Shown here in pieces: positions 1-9,661 of a stretch of DNA of 64,000 nucleotides (positions are counted from its first letter, which is position 1; each line of letters starts with the position of its first letter). Where the stretch lies: positions 62,001 through 126,000 of the forward strand of contig JAJFGJ010000002.1 in NCBI GenBank assembly GCA_021776175.1, written 5' to 3'. A program made the translations under genes and the position numbers. Source of the DNA: Kiloniellaceae bacterium. GTDB taxonomy: Bacteria > Pseudomonadota > Alphaproteobacteria > Kiloniellales > J153. Below the pieces are notes generated by a model that saw only the letters and a program-made list of their open reading frames with translations, was not told where the DNA came from and searched no databases.

Positions 1-2123
1 ACGGCAAAGCGGCACTAATGCGCGGCACGCTGCAGGACGTGACCGAGCAGCGTCACGCCATGACGGCTCTTCGCGAGCGCGAGCAACGCATCAGCGCAAT
101 CATGGACAATATTGGCGAAGGTTTGATCACCATAGATGAAATGGGGTGCATCGAATCGGCTAACCGCATGACGGCGACGATGCTTGGATATGGCGCCGAT
201 GAGTTGATTGGCCAGAACGTATCGCTCATCGTGCCTCAATTCTACGACGATGAGCGCGGCTCATATCTCAAGCAACATCGTGAGGCCGGAGAAGCACTAG
301 CCCTAGGACGTAAGGGTCGCGAACTGAAGGCTTCGCGTAAAGACAGCTCGCAGATTGAAATTGTGCTCACGGTTAGCGCGATACACCACGCTGGCAGACG
401 GCTGTATATTTGCTCGTTACGGGATGTAACGGAACAAAAACAATACGACCGGAATCTGCGGGTTAGCCAAGGACTGTCCGCGCGCCTGGGGCGAATTCTG
501 GATCAGTCCTCGAACGAAATTTATACCTTCGACGCGGATGACTTACATTTTATTCAAGTCAATCGCGGCGCGCGCGAAAACCTGGGTTACACGGCGGACG
601 AACTAAGCCGTATGGGCCCAGTCGACCTGAAGCCCGAGTACGACGATGCGGCATTCGCCGAGGCCCTCGCCCCGCTGCGCGACGGAAGCGAGGACAGATT
701 GGTCTTCGAGACCACTCACCGGCGCAAGGATGGCTCCATCTATCCGATCGAAGCTCGGCTTCAAATTTCGCGGACCGAAACTCCAGCGGTTTTCGTCGCC
801 ATCGTAGAAGACATATCCGAACGCAGGCATGCCGAAGAAACCGTTCGGCAGAAAACCGCGTTCGTGGAGTTATCCAAACAGGTTACGGCGGCGGCCAACG
901 AGGCTAAATCCATCAACCAGGCCATGGCGATCAGCATCAAGGAAATCTGCCGCCATACCGATTGGCCGATAGGTCACGTCTTCCTTCTCGATCGGGGCGA
1001 GTCGGGGCAGCTGCGCTCCAGCCATATTTGGCACATGGAACGGCCTGATGTACATGGCAAGTTGCGAGCCTTCACGGCAGCCCACCCCTTCGCCGCGGAT
1101 ACTTGGAATGCCGATCACAACGTCGATCGCGGTCATTACCGGGGAATACCGGATTTGGCCAGGGAGTCGTCGCCCCCTCGCGTACGCCTGGCACGGGATC
1201 TGGGTCTCAAAGCCATGTTCGGATTCCCGATCGTAATCGGGTCCGAAGTGTGCGGCATGCTCGAATTCTTTTCCGATACCCCCGGCGAACCGAGTCCCGC
1301 CACACTCGAAGTTATGATCCACGTCGGCACGCAGCTTGGCCGGGTTGTCGAAAGAACCAGCGCCCAGCACTCGCTACTTACCGCCAAAGAAGCCGCCGAG
1401 TACGCGAACCGTTCCAAGAGCGAATTCCTTGCCACGATGAGTCACGAGCTTCGCACCCCCTTGAATGCCATTATCGGTTTCTCGGAATTAATGGGGAACG
1501 AAATCTACGGTGCTTTGGGGAACTCGAATTACCGCGACTACGTCGAGGATATTAGAAACAGCGGACTCCACTTGCTAGAAATCATCAACGATATCCTCGA
1601 TGTCTCCAAGGCGGAGGCGGGCCGCATCGCACTGTCGGAAGATAACCTGAACCTTGCGGAAACCATAGATGCGTCGGTGCGCTTGATACGTCCGCGCATG
1701 GAGGGCAAGCCGATCGAGCTCAAGCTCGATCTGCCGTCGGCGCCCATATTCGTGCTCGCGGATGAGCTGAGATTCCGCCAAGTGTTGCTCAACTTGCTAT
1801 CGAATTCGATCAAGTTCACCGATTCGGGAAGCATCACGATACGAGCGCAAGTGGTTCCGGGCATAGGCCTGGAGGTGCAAATCATCGATACAGGTATCGG
1901 CGTTTGCGAAGCCGATTTAGATCGAATCTTCGAACCCTTCGCGCAAGCAGACGCAACACTGGCGCGGGGGCACGAAGGCACGGGTCTCGGTCTTCCGTTG
2001 AGCCGGAAGCTGATCGAGCTTCACGGTGGCACCTTGACCCTGGATAGCACCTTCGGCGTGGGATCGGTGGCGACAATCCGAATACCGCTTCAACGAGTAT
2101 CGCCGGCAAGCGTCGTCGCCTAG
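1..2123 (+). CDS. PAS/PAS/GAF sensor histidine kinase (5' end outside the window)
   Basis: Two-component sensor kinase expected to autophosphorylate on His and hand the phosphate to a response regulator encoded elsewhere. The frame is already open at base 3 (GKAALMRGTLQDVTEQ reads as the end of a PAC motif), so the N terminus lies outside. Counting from the Met at base 18, I see a PAS domain (about 22-140), a second PAS/PAC (about 155-275), a GAF-like domain (about 285-445), HisKA with H-box FLATMSHELRTPLNAII and the phospho-acceptor His near 476, then HATPase_c with N box NLLSNSIKF, G1 DTGIG and G2 GTGLGLPLS. No receiver domain is fused at the C terminus and no membrane helix is visible in this part, so the visible region is probably cytoplasmic. 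The signal cannot be deduced. No cognate regulator gene is adjacent in this window. Confidence 0.93.
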   Translation, partial: GKAALMRGTLQDVTEQRHAMTALREREQRISAIMDNIGEGLITIDEMGCIESANRMTATMLGYGADELIGQNVSLIVPQFYDDERGSYLKQHREAGEALALGRKGRELKASRKDSSQIEIVLTVSAIHHAGRRLYICSLRDVTEQKQYDRNLRVSQGLSARLGRILDQSSNEIYTFDADDLHFIQVNRGARENLGYTADELSRMGPVDLKPEYDDAAFAEALAPLRDGSEDRLVFETTHRRKDGSIYPIEARLQISRTETPAVFVAIVEDISERRHAEETVRQKTAFVELSKQVTAAANEAKSINQAMAISIKEICRHTDWPIGHVFLLDRGESGQLRSSHIWHMERPDVHGKLRAFTAAHPFAADTWNADHNVDRGHYRGIPDLARESSPPRVRLARDLGLKAMFGFPIVIGSEVCGMLEFFSDTPGEPSPATLEVMIHVGTQLGRVVERTSAQHSLLTAKEAAEYANRSKSEFLATMSHELRTPLNAIIGFSELMGNEIYGALGNSNYRDYVEDIRNSGLHLLEIINDILDVSKAEAGRIALSEDNLNLAETIDASVRLIRPRMEGKPIELKLDLPSAPIFVLADELRFRQVLLNLLSNSIKFTDSGSITIRAQVVPGIGLEVQIIDTGIGVCEADLDRIFEPFAQADATLARGHEGTGLGLPLSRKLIELHGGTLTLDSTFGVGSVATIRIPLQRVSPASVVA

Positions 2124-2170
2124 CGGATAGCCCAGTAGACGGCACCCACTAGCACCGGGCCGCCGCACCT

Positions 2171-2482
2171 TCAGGTATCCGCCGTATCGGGCTCTTTCTC
2201 TGGCTCTTTCGGCTTCGGGTCCTCGAAGTCGCGTTTGCGCTTAATAATAATGTCGCCGCGGTCGTTCACTTCCGGCAACTCGTATTGCGGGATGGATTCC
2301 ATGAACAACTCCAGAGCGCGCATAATGCGCTCCATCCCTTCGCGCGCCATTTCCTCGGCCCGCCCACGGTCTTCCCGATCCTGTGCCCAAACCGCCCGAG
2401 AGGGAGGCGCCGCCAGAGCGATCGCGAGCAAGACCAAGGAGGTCACGGCTAAAACCCTACGCCTAACTCGTTCAACCACCAC
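2171..2482 (-). CDS. Small secreted or membrane-anchored hypothetical protein
   Basis: A 103-residue protein of unknown function. The N terminus has basic residues, then a hydrophobic stretch (about 12-28, VTSLVLLAIALAAPPSRAVWAQ) with an AxA-like cleavage region, so it is probably exported to the periplasm. The mature part has a charged helical segment (EEMAREGMERIMRALELFMESIPQYELP), then GDIIIKRKRD and a Pro/Glu/Lys-rich tail ending in KEPDTADT. Small secreted proteins of this build occur in alphaproteobacteria, but I cannot name a family. It lies convergent to the histidine kinase with a 47-base gap and has no operon partner. Real-gene status rests on the signal peptide and the lack of a better frame on the other strand. 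Confidence 0.6.
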   Translation of the reverse strand: MVVERVRRRVLAVTSLVLLAIALAAPPSRAVWAQDREDRGRAEEMAREGMERIMRALELFMESIPQYELPEVNDRGDIIIKRKRDFEDPKPKEPEKEPDTADT

Positions 2483-2662
2483 TCTCTCCTATTACGGGTT
2501 GTCGGCCTGATTCCCGGTAATCATGGATAGATATGGATAGATACGTGGCGAAATTGTGATGCATCCCAGGCCACCGCACCGCCGCCCTCGACAAAGCGCG
2601 CCCGGCGTGCCAGGAATTCGTCCAGCCACTTGTCGATAAACGCTTAGCGGAGACCGGGACTC

Positions 2663-4069
2663 ATGAGCAACGATATCGCGCTGTTATCGGCCAGCGATCT
2701 GGTCGCGAAATACCGGGATGGCAGCCTATCTCCGGTCGAGGCGACTCGTGCCGCCCTAGCGCGAATTGAAGCGCACAACGATAAGCTGGCCGCCTTCAAT
2801 TTAGTCGATACGCAAGGGGCATTGGAGCAGGCCCGGGAGTCGGAGGAACGCTGGCGGATCGGGACGCCGCGGGGCCGCGTCGACGGGGTGCCGACCGCGA
2901 TTAAGGACCTGATACTCACCAAGGGCTGGCCCACCCTGCGCGGCTCGCACTCGATCGACGCCGATCAGCCATGGGAGGAGGACGCGCCCTGTGTCGCGCG
3001 CCTGCGCGAGCATGGCGCCATCCTAATCGGCAAGACAACGACCCCGGAATATGGTTGGAAGGGCGTGACCGACAGTCCCTTGACCGGGATAACGCGCAAC
3101 CCCTGGAACCCGGAACGGACCCCCGGTGGATCGAGCGGCGGCTCGGCGGTCGCGGTCGCATGCGGCATGAGCGCCCTGGCGATCGGCACCGACGGCGGCG
3201 GTTCGATCCGTATTCCCGCCGCCTTCACGGGAATTTTCGGATTTAAGCCGAGCTTCGGCCGGGTCCCGGCCTACCCCGCCAGCGCCTTCGGCACCTTGGC
3301 CCATGTCGGACCGATGACCCGCACAGTGACCGACGCGGCGATCATGATGAGCGTGATCGCGGAACCCGACGTGCGCGACTGGTATGCCCTGCCGCCCACC
3401 GATGGCGGCAAGGCGGCGGACTATACGCAAAACCTGGATCGCGGCGTCAAGGGCAAGCGCATCGCCTTTAGCCCATCCCTGGGCGGGCACAAGGTAGACC
3501 CCGAAATCGCGGCCCTGGTCGCCGCCGCGGCCAAACGCTTTACAGAGATGGGCGCCCACGTCGAGGAAGTGGACCCCGAGCTGCCCGACTGCGCGGAGCC
3601 CTTCAGATATCACTGGTTCGCGGGCGCGGCCGCGCTTTTGAGTAGTTTCACCAAGGAACAGATTGAGCTCATGGACCCCGGCTTGCGCGATGTCTCGGCC
3701 CAGGGCGCCAAGTTTTCGCTGTTCGACTACTTTACCGCGGTCAAGCAGCGCGAGGCCATCGGCCTGGCCATGAACCGCTTCCATGAGACCTACGACCTGC
3801 TGCTAACTCCGGCCCTGCCCTTGCCGGCCTTCGAGGCCGGCCTGGAGCGGCCGCGAGACTTCGGCGGGAATCGTTGGGTCGATTGGACACCCTTCTCCTA
3901 CCCCTTCAACCTGACCCGCCAGCCAGCCGCCAGCGTGCCTTGCGGGCTGACTTCGCAAGGCCTCCCGGCCGGGCTTCAGATCGTCGGGCCGCTGTATCAG
4001 GACAACCGGGTTCTCCAGGCCGCCCGCGCCTTCGAAATGCTGCAGCCGTTTGCCATGCCTTCACTATAG
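2663..4069 (+). CDS. Amidase signature family hydrolase
   Basis: A 468-residue amidase-signature enzyme that hydrolyses a C-N amide bond. The family's Ser-cisSer-Lys triad is visible: Lys81 in VPTAIKDL, Ser157 in PGGSSGGSAVAV and Ser181 in GTDGGGSIRIPAAF, with the 24-residue spacing between serines seen in characterised members. It resembles GatA-type and AmiS proteins, but there is no gatB or gatC here, so a stand-alone amidase of small amides, indole-acetamide or nylon-type substrates is more likely than a tRNA amidotransferase subunit. The GAGACCGGG tract just upstream serves as a weak ribosome site. It is separated from the beta-oxidation genes by 258 bases that hold their promoter, so it is probably its own unit. 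Substrate is unknown. Confidence 0.88.
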   Translation: MSNDIALLSASDLVAKYRDGSLSPVEATRAALARIEAHNDKLAAFNLVDTQGALEQARESEERWRIGTPRGRVDGVPTAIKDLILTKGWPTLRGSHSIDADQPWEEDAPCVARLREHGAILIGKTTTPEYGWKGVTDSPLTGITRNPWNPERTPGGSSGGSAVAVACGMSALAIGTDGGGSIRIPAAFTGIFGFKPSFGRVPAYPASAFGTLAHVGPMTRTVTDAAIMMSVIAEPDVRDWYALPPTDGGKAADYTQNLDRGVKGKRIAFSPSLGGHKVDPEIAALVAAAAKRFTEMGAHVEEVDPELPDCAEPFRYHWFAGAAALLSSFTKEQIELMDPGLRDVSAQGAKFSLFDYFTAVKQREAIGLAMNRFHETYDLLLTPALPLPAFEAGLERPRDFGGNRWVDWTPFSYPFNLTRQPAASVPCGLTSQGLPAGLQIVGPLYQDNRVLQAARAFEMLQPFAMPSL

Positions 4070-4194
4070 ATTCCGCATTGGCCCATTATTCCATCCCAGG
4101 CGCCCCAAGATTACGCCATGGCATGTATAGAGAAATAAGTTGCCGGGATAATAAATCCTTACCGTAAACACTGAAATCCCGGCTTCGGGCCTTA

Positions 4195-4226
4195 TATAAT
4201 ACATCGTTAGGTAATATTTTTACCTA
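4195..4226 (+). promoter_or_regulatory. Promoter -10 and palindromic operator of the beta-oxidation operon
   Basis: A perfect TATAAT hexamer lies at 4195-4200. Immediately downstream, at 4208-4226, is a perfect inverted repeat TAGGTAA-TATTT-TTACCTA (7-base arms, 5-base centre). The repeat would cover the transcription start about 120 bases before the thiolase ATG, the classic place for a repressor. The -35 is poor (TGAAAT region near 4172). I infer control by a TetR- or MerR-type fatty-acid regulator, but the identity is unknown and I saw no perfect second copy in the window. Confidence 0.55.
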
Positions 4227-4327
4227 CATATTGACGTGCACGTTCTAGCGCGCGCGGCGCCCGTGGCGTGAGGCCATTCGGCCCGCCAAAGACCGAAAAC
4301 GGCCGGCCGGAAACCCTGGAGTGAGAC

Positions 4328-5467
4328 ATGCAGCGAAACATCGTCATCGCGGGCTACGCCCGCTCACCCTTCCAATTCGCGCACAAGGGGGCCTTGACCA
4401 AGGTCCGGCCGGATGAAATGGCGGCCCAGGTCGTGCGCGGTCTGCTGGATAGAACCGGGGTCGACCCGGCCGGTATCGAGGATCTGATCGTCGGCTGCGC
4501 CTTCCCCGAGGGTGAGCAGGGCCTGAACGTCGCGCGCCTGATCGGTTTCCTCGCCGACCTGCCGCTCGGTGTCGCGGGCATGACGGTCAATCGCTTCTGC
4601 GGTTCCTCCATGCAGGCCATGCACATCGCCGCCGGCGCCATTCAAATGAATGCCGGGGAGGCCTTCATCTGTGCCGGAGTCGAGTCCATGAGCCGCGTGC
4701 CCATGGCCGGATTCAATCCCATGCTGCACCCGGACTTGGCCGAACGCTTCCCCGCCGCCTACATTTCCATGGGCGAAACGGCTGAAAACGTCGCCGATAA
4801 ATACCAGATCGACCGGACGCGCCAGGACGCCTTCGCGGTCGAGAGCCACCGCCGCGCCACCGCCGCTCAGAGCGCCGGCAAGTTGAGCGACGAGATCGTC
4901 CCAATTCGTCAGGGCAACCACACGATCGACACCGACGGCTGCGTCCGCGCCGATACCACGGCCGAGGCCCTGGCCGGTTTGAAACCCGCCTTCAAGACCG
5001 GCGGTACGGTTACGGCCGGCACCGCCTCGCCGCTGACCGATGGCGCTTCGGCGGTTCTGGTGACAACGGAAGATTTCGCCAAGGCCAACGGCCTGGCCCC
5101 ACTGGCCCGGATACGCGCTGTCGCGGTCGCGGGCTGCGGGCCGGAGATCATGGGCATCGGCCCGGTCGTGGCCAGCCAAAAAGCCCTGGTGCGCGCGGGC
5201 GTGAAGGTTAGCGATATCGACATCGTTGAGTTGAACGAAGCCTTCGCGGCGCAGTCCTTGGCCTGTATCGCGGAGTTGGGGCTCGACCCGGATCGGATCA
5301 ACTTGGACGGGGGTGCCATAGCGCTCGGCCATCCGCTGGGCGCGACCGGGGCGCGGATCACGGGCAAGGCGGCGGCGCTTCTGAAGCGCGAAGGCAAGTC
5401 CCTGGCACTCGCGACCCAATGCATCGGTGGCGGTCAAGGTATCGCCACGGTGCTGGAGGCCGCCTAA
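4328..5467 (+). CDS. fadA: Acetyl-CoA acyltransferase (thiolase), FadA-like
   Basis: A 379-residue thiolase that cleaves 3-ketoacyl-CoA with CoA to release acetyl-CoA, the last step of the beta-oxidation cycle. The nucleophile Cys91 is in NRFCGSSMQAMH, the active-site NEAF loop is present, His335 lies in GGAIALGHPLGATGAR and the second acid/base Cys365 in CIGGGQG. Length matches the degradative thiolase family (about 380-390). It is first of three co-directional genes; its TAA stop shares a base with the ATG of the dehydrogenase/hydratase gene (TAATG), which implies translational coupling. The partner genes make the degradative FadA role more likely than a biosynthetic acetoacetyl-CoA thiolase role. 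Confidence 0.93.
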   Translation: MQRNIVIAGYARSPFQFAHKGALTKVRPDEMAAQVVRGLLDRTGVDPAGIEDLIVGCAFPEGEQGLNVARLIGFLADLPLGVAGMTVNRFCGSSMQAMHIAAGAIQMNAGEAFICAGVESMSRVPMAGFNPMLHPDLAERFPAAYISMGETAENVADKYQIDRTRQDAFAVESHRRATAAQSAGKLSDEIVPIRQGNHTIDTDGCVRADTTAEALAGLKPAFKTGGTVTAGTASPLTDGASAVLVTTEDFAKANGLAPLARIRAVAVAGCGPEIMGIGPVVASQKALVRAGVKVSDIDIVELNEAFAAQSLACIAELGLDPDRINLDGGAIALGHPLGATGARITGKAAALLKREGKSLALATQCIGGGQGIATVLEAA

Positions 5468-7803
5468 TGAAGATCGAAAGGGCCGCGGTCATCGGCGCCG
5501 GCGTGATGGGCAGCGGCATTGCCGCGCATCTCGCCAATGCCGGCGTGCCGGTAATGCTGCTCGATATTCCCACCGATAACGGCGCCGGCCGAAATGGACG
5601 CGCCGAGGGTGCTATTCAACGCATGCTCAAGGCCGACCCCGCCCCCTTCATGAGCAAGCGGGCGGCAAAGCTGGTCACGCCGGGCAACACGGAAGACGAC
5701 CTGGCCCGCCTGTCCGAGACCGATTGGATCATCGAAGTCGTGGTCGAAGACTTGGCTGTCAAACAGGACCTCTACAACAAGATCGAGGCCGTGCGCCGCG
5801 AGGGGAGTATCGTCTCTTCCAATACTTCGACCCTGCCGCTGGCCAAGCTGATCGACGGTATGACTGAGCGCTTCGCGCGCGACTTCCTCATCACCCATTT
5901 CTTCAATCCGCCGCGCTACATGCGCCTGCTGGAAATCGTCGCGGGCGGGCACACGCGGCCCGAGGCCGTAAGCGGCATCAGCGATTTTTGCGACCGGCGC
6001 CTGGGCAAGGGCATCGTGATGTGCCGCGACACGCCGGGCTTCGTCGCTAACCGAATCGGTAGCTTCTGGCTGCAATGCGCCGCGATTGAGGCCATCGACC
6101 ACAAACTCAGTGTCGAAGAAGCCGATGCGGTCATGGGCCGCCCCTTGGGCATTCCCAAGACCGGCCTCTTCGGCCTGCTCGATCTGGTCGGTCTCGACCT
6201 CATGCCCAAGGTGGACGCCAGCCTGGCAGGCGCCCTGCCGCAAGACGACGCCTACCACGGCATCCGCCGGCCCTGGCCCCTGCTCGACAAGCTGATCGCG
6301 GAGGGCTACACCGGCCGCAAGGGCAAGGGCGGCTTCTACCGCCTGAACAAGGACGACGGCGGCCGCGTCAAGGAGGCCATCGACCTGACGACGGGGAACT
6401 ACGCCCCGGCAGCCAAGCCGGCCCTGGAAAGCCTGCAACTGGGCAAGGCGGCGGGGCTTATGGGCCTGGTCGAACATGGCGACCGAGGCGGCCGATACGC
6501 CTGGGCGGTGCTGTCGCAGGTCCTGAGCTATGCCGCGACCCATGTACAGGAAATCGCCGACACGGTGTGGGACGTGGACCGCGCCATGCAGCTGGGTTAC
6601 GCTTGGAAATACGGTCCCTTCGAGTTGATCGACCGCTTGGGCGCGGCCTATATCGCCGAGCGTCTGAAAGCGGAAGGCAAGGATGTGCCGGCCCTCTTGG
6701 CAACGGCGGCCAAGGCCGGTGCCTTCTACCGTGTCCATGAAGGCCGCAAGCAATTCCTGACGGCCACCGGCGACTACGCCGAGATACCACGCGCCGATGG
6801 TTGCCTGCTACTAGAAGACATCAAGCGCGCCTCTCAAGCGATCAAGAAAAATGGCTCCGCCAGTCTGTGGGATATCGGCGATGGGGTGATCTGTCTGGAG
6901 GTCCACACCAAGCTGAACACCATCGACACGGACGTCTTCGCCATCTTGGATACCGCGATCAAGACGGTCGAAAAGAGCGAAGAGTACAAGGCGCTGGTCA
7001 TTTACAACGAGGGCACGCACTTCTCCGCCGGGGCCAACTTGGGTCTGGCTCTTTTCGCCGCCAACACTGGCCTGTGGCCGATGATCGAAGGCATGGTCGA
7101 GCAAGGCCAGAAGGCCTATCGGCGCATGAAATACGCCGAATTCCCGGTGGTCGCCGCGCCTTCGGGCCTGGCGCTGGGCGGCGGTTGCGAGATCCTGCTC
7201 AACTCGGACGCCGTGCAGGCGCACGCGGAATCCTATGTCGGGCTGGTCGAGGCCGGTGTCGGCGTGATTCCGGCCTGGGGCGGTTGCGTTGAACTCCTCC
7301 ACCGCTTCGCCCAGGACCCCAAGCGCCCCCGAGGCCCCATGCCGCCGGTGGTAAGCGCCTTCGAGACCATTGGCATGGCCAAGGTCGCGAAGTCCGCCTT
7401 CGAAGCCCAGGAGACGGGGTTTTTACGCGCGGGCGACGAGATCACCTTCAATCGCGAACGCCTGCTGGCCGACGCCAAGGCCAAGGCGCTGTCCCTCGCC
7501 GAAGGATATGCGCCGCCCGAGCCGATCGAACTCACCCTGCCCGGCCCAAGCGGCAAGACAACCCTGGCTTTCGCGGTCCGCGACCTGCTGGCCAAGGGTG
7601 TCGCGACCCCTCACGACGAGGCCGTCGCCGACGCCTTGGCCGACGTCCTGTCGGGCGGACCCAAGGCCGATATGACCGCGCCGGTGAGCGAAAAAGAAAT
7701 CCTCGCGCTGGAACGCGCCGCCTTCATGAAAATGGTCAGGACCGAACCCACACTCGCGCGCATGGAACACACCCTGACCACCGGCAAGCCGTTGAGGAAC
7801 TAG
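5467..7803 (+). CDS. 3-hydroxyacyl-CoA dehydrogenase / enoyl-CoA hydratase fusion
   Basis: A 778-residue bifunctional beta-oxidation enzyme. I start it at the ATG overlapping the thiolase stop; an in-frame ATG at 5419 would run through the thiolase C terminus. The N-terminal NAD-binding Rossmann motif VIGAGVMGSGIA (about 8-19) begins the dehydrogenase, whose catalytic His is in THFFNPPRYMRLLE; its C-terminal helical domain follows. The enoyl-CoA hydratase fold occupies about 480-690, with oxyanion-hole segments HFSAGANLGL and SGLALGGGCEIL and catalytic acids in GGGCE and GLVEAGVGV. This order (dehydrogenase first, hydratase last) is the reverse of E. coli FadB and FadJ but is known in many alpha- and betaproteobacterial FadB-like proteins. 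It works with the flanking thiolase and acyl-CoA dehydrogenase. Confidence 0.93.
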   Translation: MKIERAAVIGAGVMGSGIAAHLANAGVPVMLLDIPTDNGAGRNGRAEGAIQRMLKADPAPFMSKRAAKLVTPGNTEDDLARLSETDWIIEVVVEDLAVKQDLYNKIEAVRREGSIVSSNTSTLPLAKLIDGMTERFARDFLITHFFNPPRYMRLLEIVAGGHTRPEAVSGISDFCDRRLGKGIVMCRDTPGFVANRIGSFWLQCAAIEAIDHKLSVEEADAVMGRPLGIPKTGLFGLLDLVGLDLMPKVDASLAGALPQDDAYHGIRRPWPLLDKLIAEGYTGRKGKGGFYRLNKDDGGRVKEAIDLTTGNYAPAAKPALESLQLGKAAGLMGLVEHGDRGGRYAWAVLSQVLSYAATHVQEIADTVWDVDRAMQLGYAWKYGPFELIDRLGAAYIAERLKAEGKDVPALLATAAKAGAFYRVHEGRKQFLTATGDYAEIPRADGCLLLEDIKRASQAIKKNGSASLWDIGDGVICLEVHTKLNTIDTDVFAILDTAIKTVEKSEEYKALVIYNEGTHFSAGANLGLALFAANTGLWPMIEGMVEQGQKAYRRMKYAEFPVVAAPSGLALGGGCEILLNSDAVQAHAESYVGLVEAGVGVIPAWGGCVELLHRFAQDPKRPRGPMPPVVSAFETIGMAKVAKSAFEAQETGFLRAGDEITFNRERLLADAKAKALSLAEGYAPPEPIELTLPGPSGKTTLAFAVRDLLAKGVATPHDEAVADALADVLSGGPKADMTAPVSEKEILALERAAFMKMVRTEPTLARMEHTLTTGKPLRN

Positions 7804-7806
7804 ATA

Positions 7807-9612
<1,806 letters not shown>

Positions 9613-9661
9613 GGCACGATTCCTTCATACGGCGGGTGAGAACCGGCTGACACGGCGCCGC

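Noticed and set aside
5464..6753. A 429-residue minus-strand frame inside the dehydrogenase/hydratase gene
   Set aside because: The sense strand encodes a complete known fusion enzyme; the antisense frame shows only GC-driven composition.
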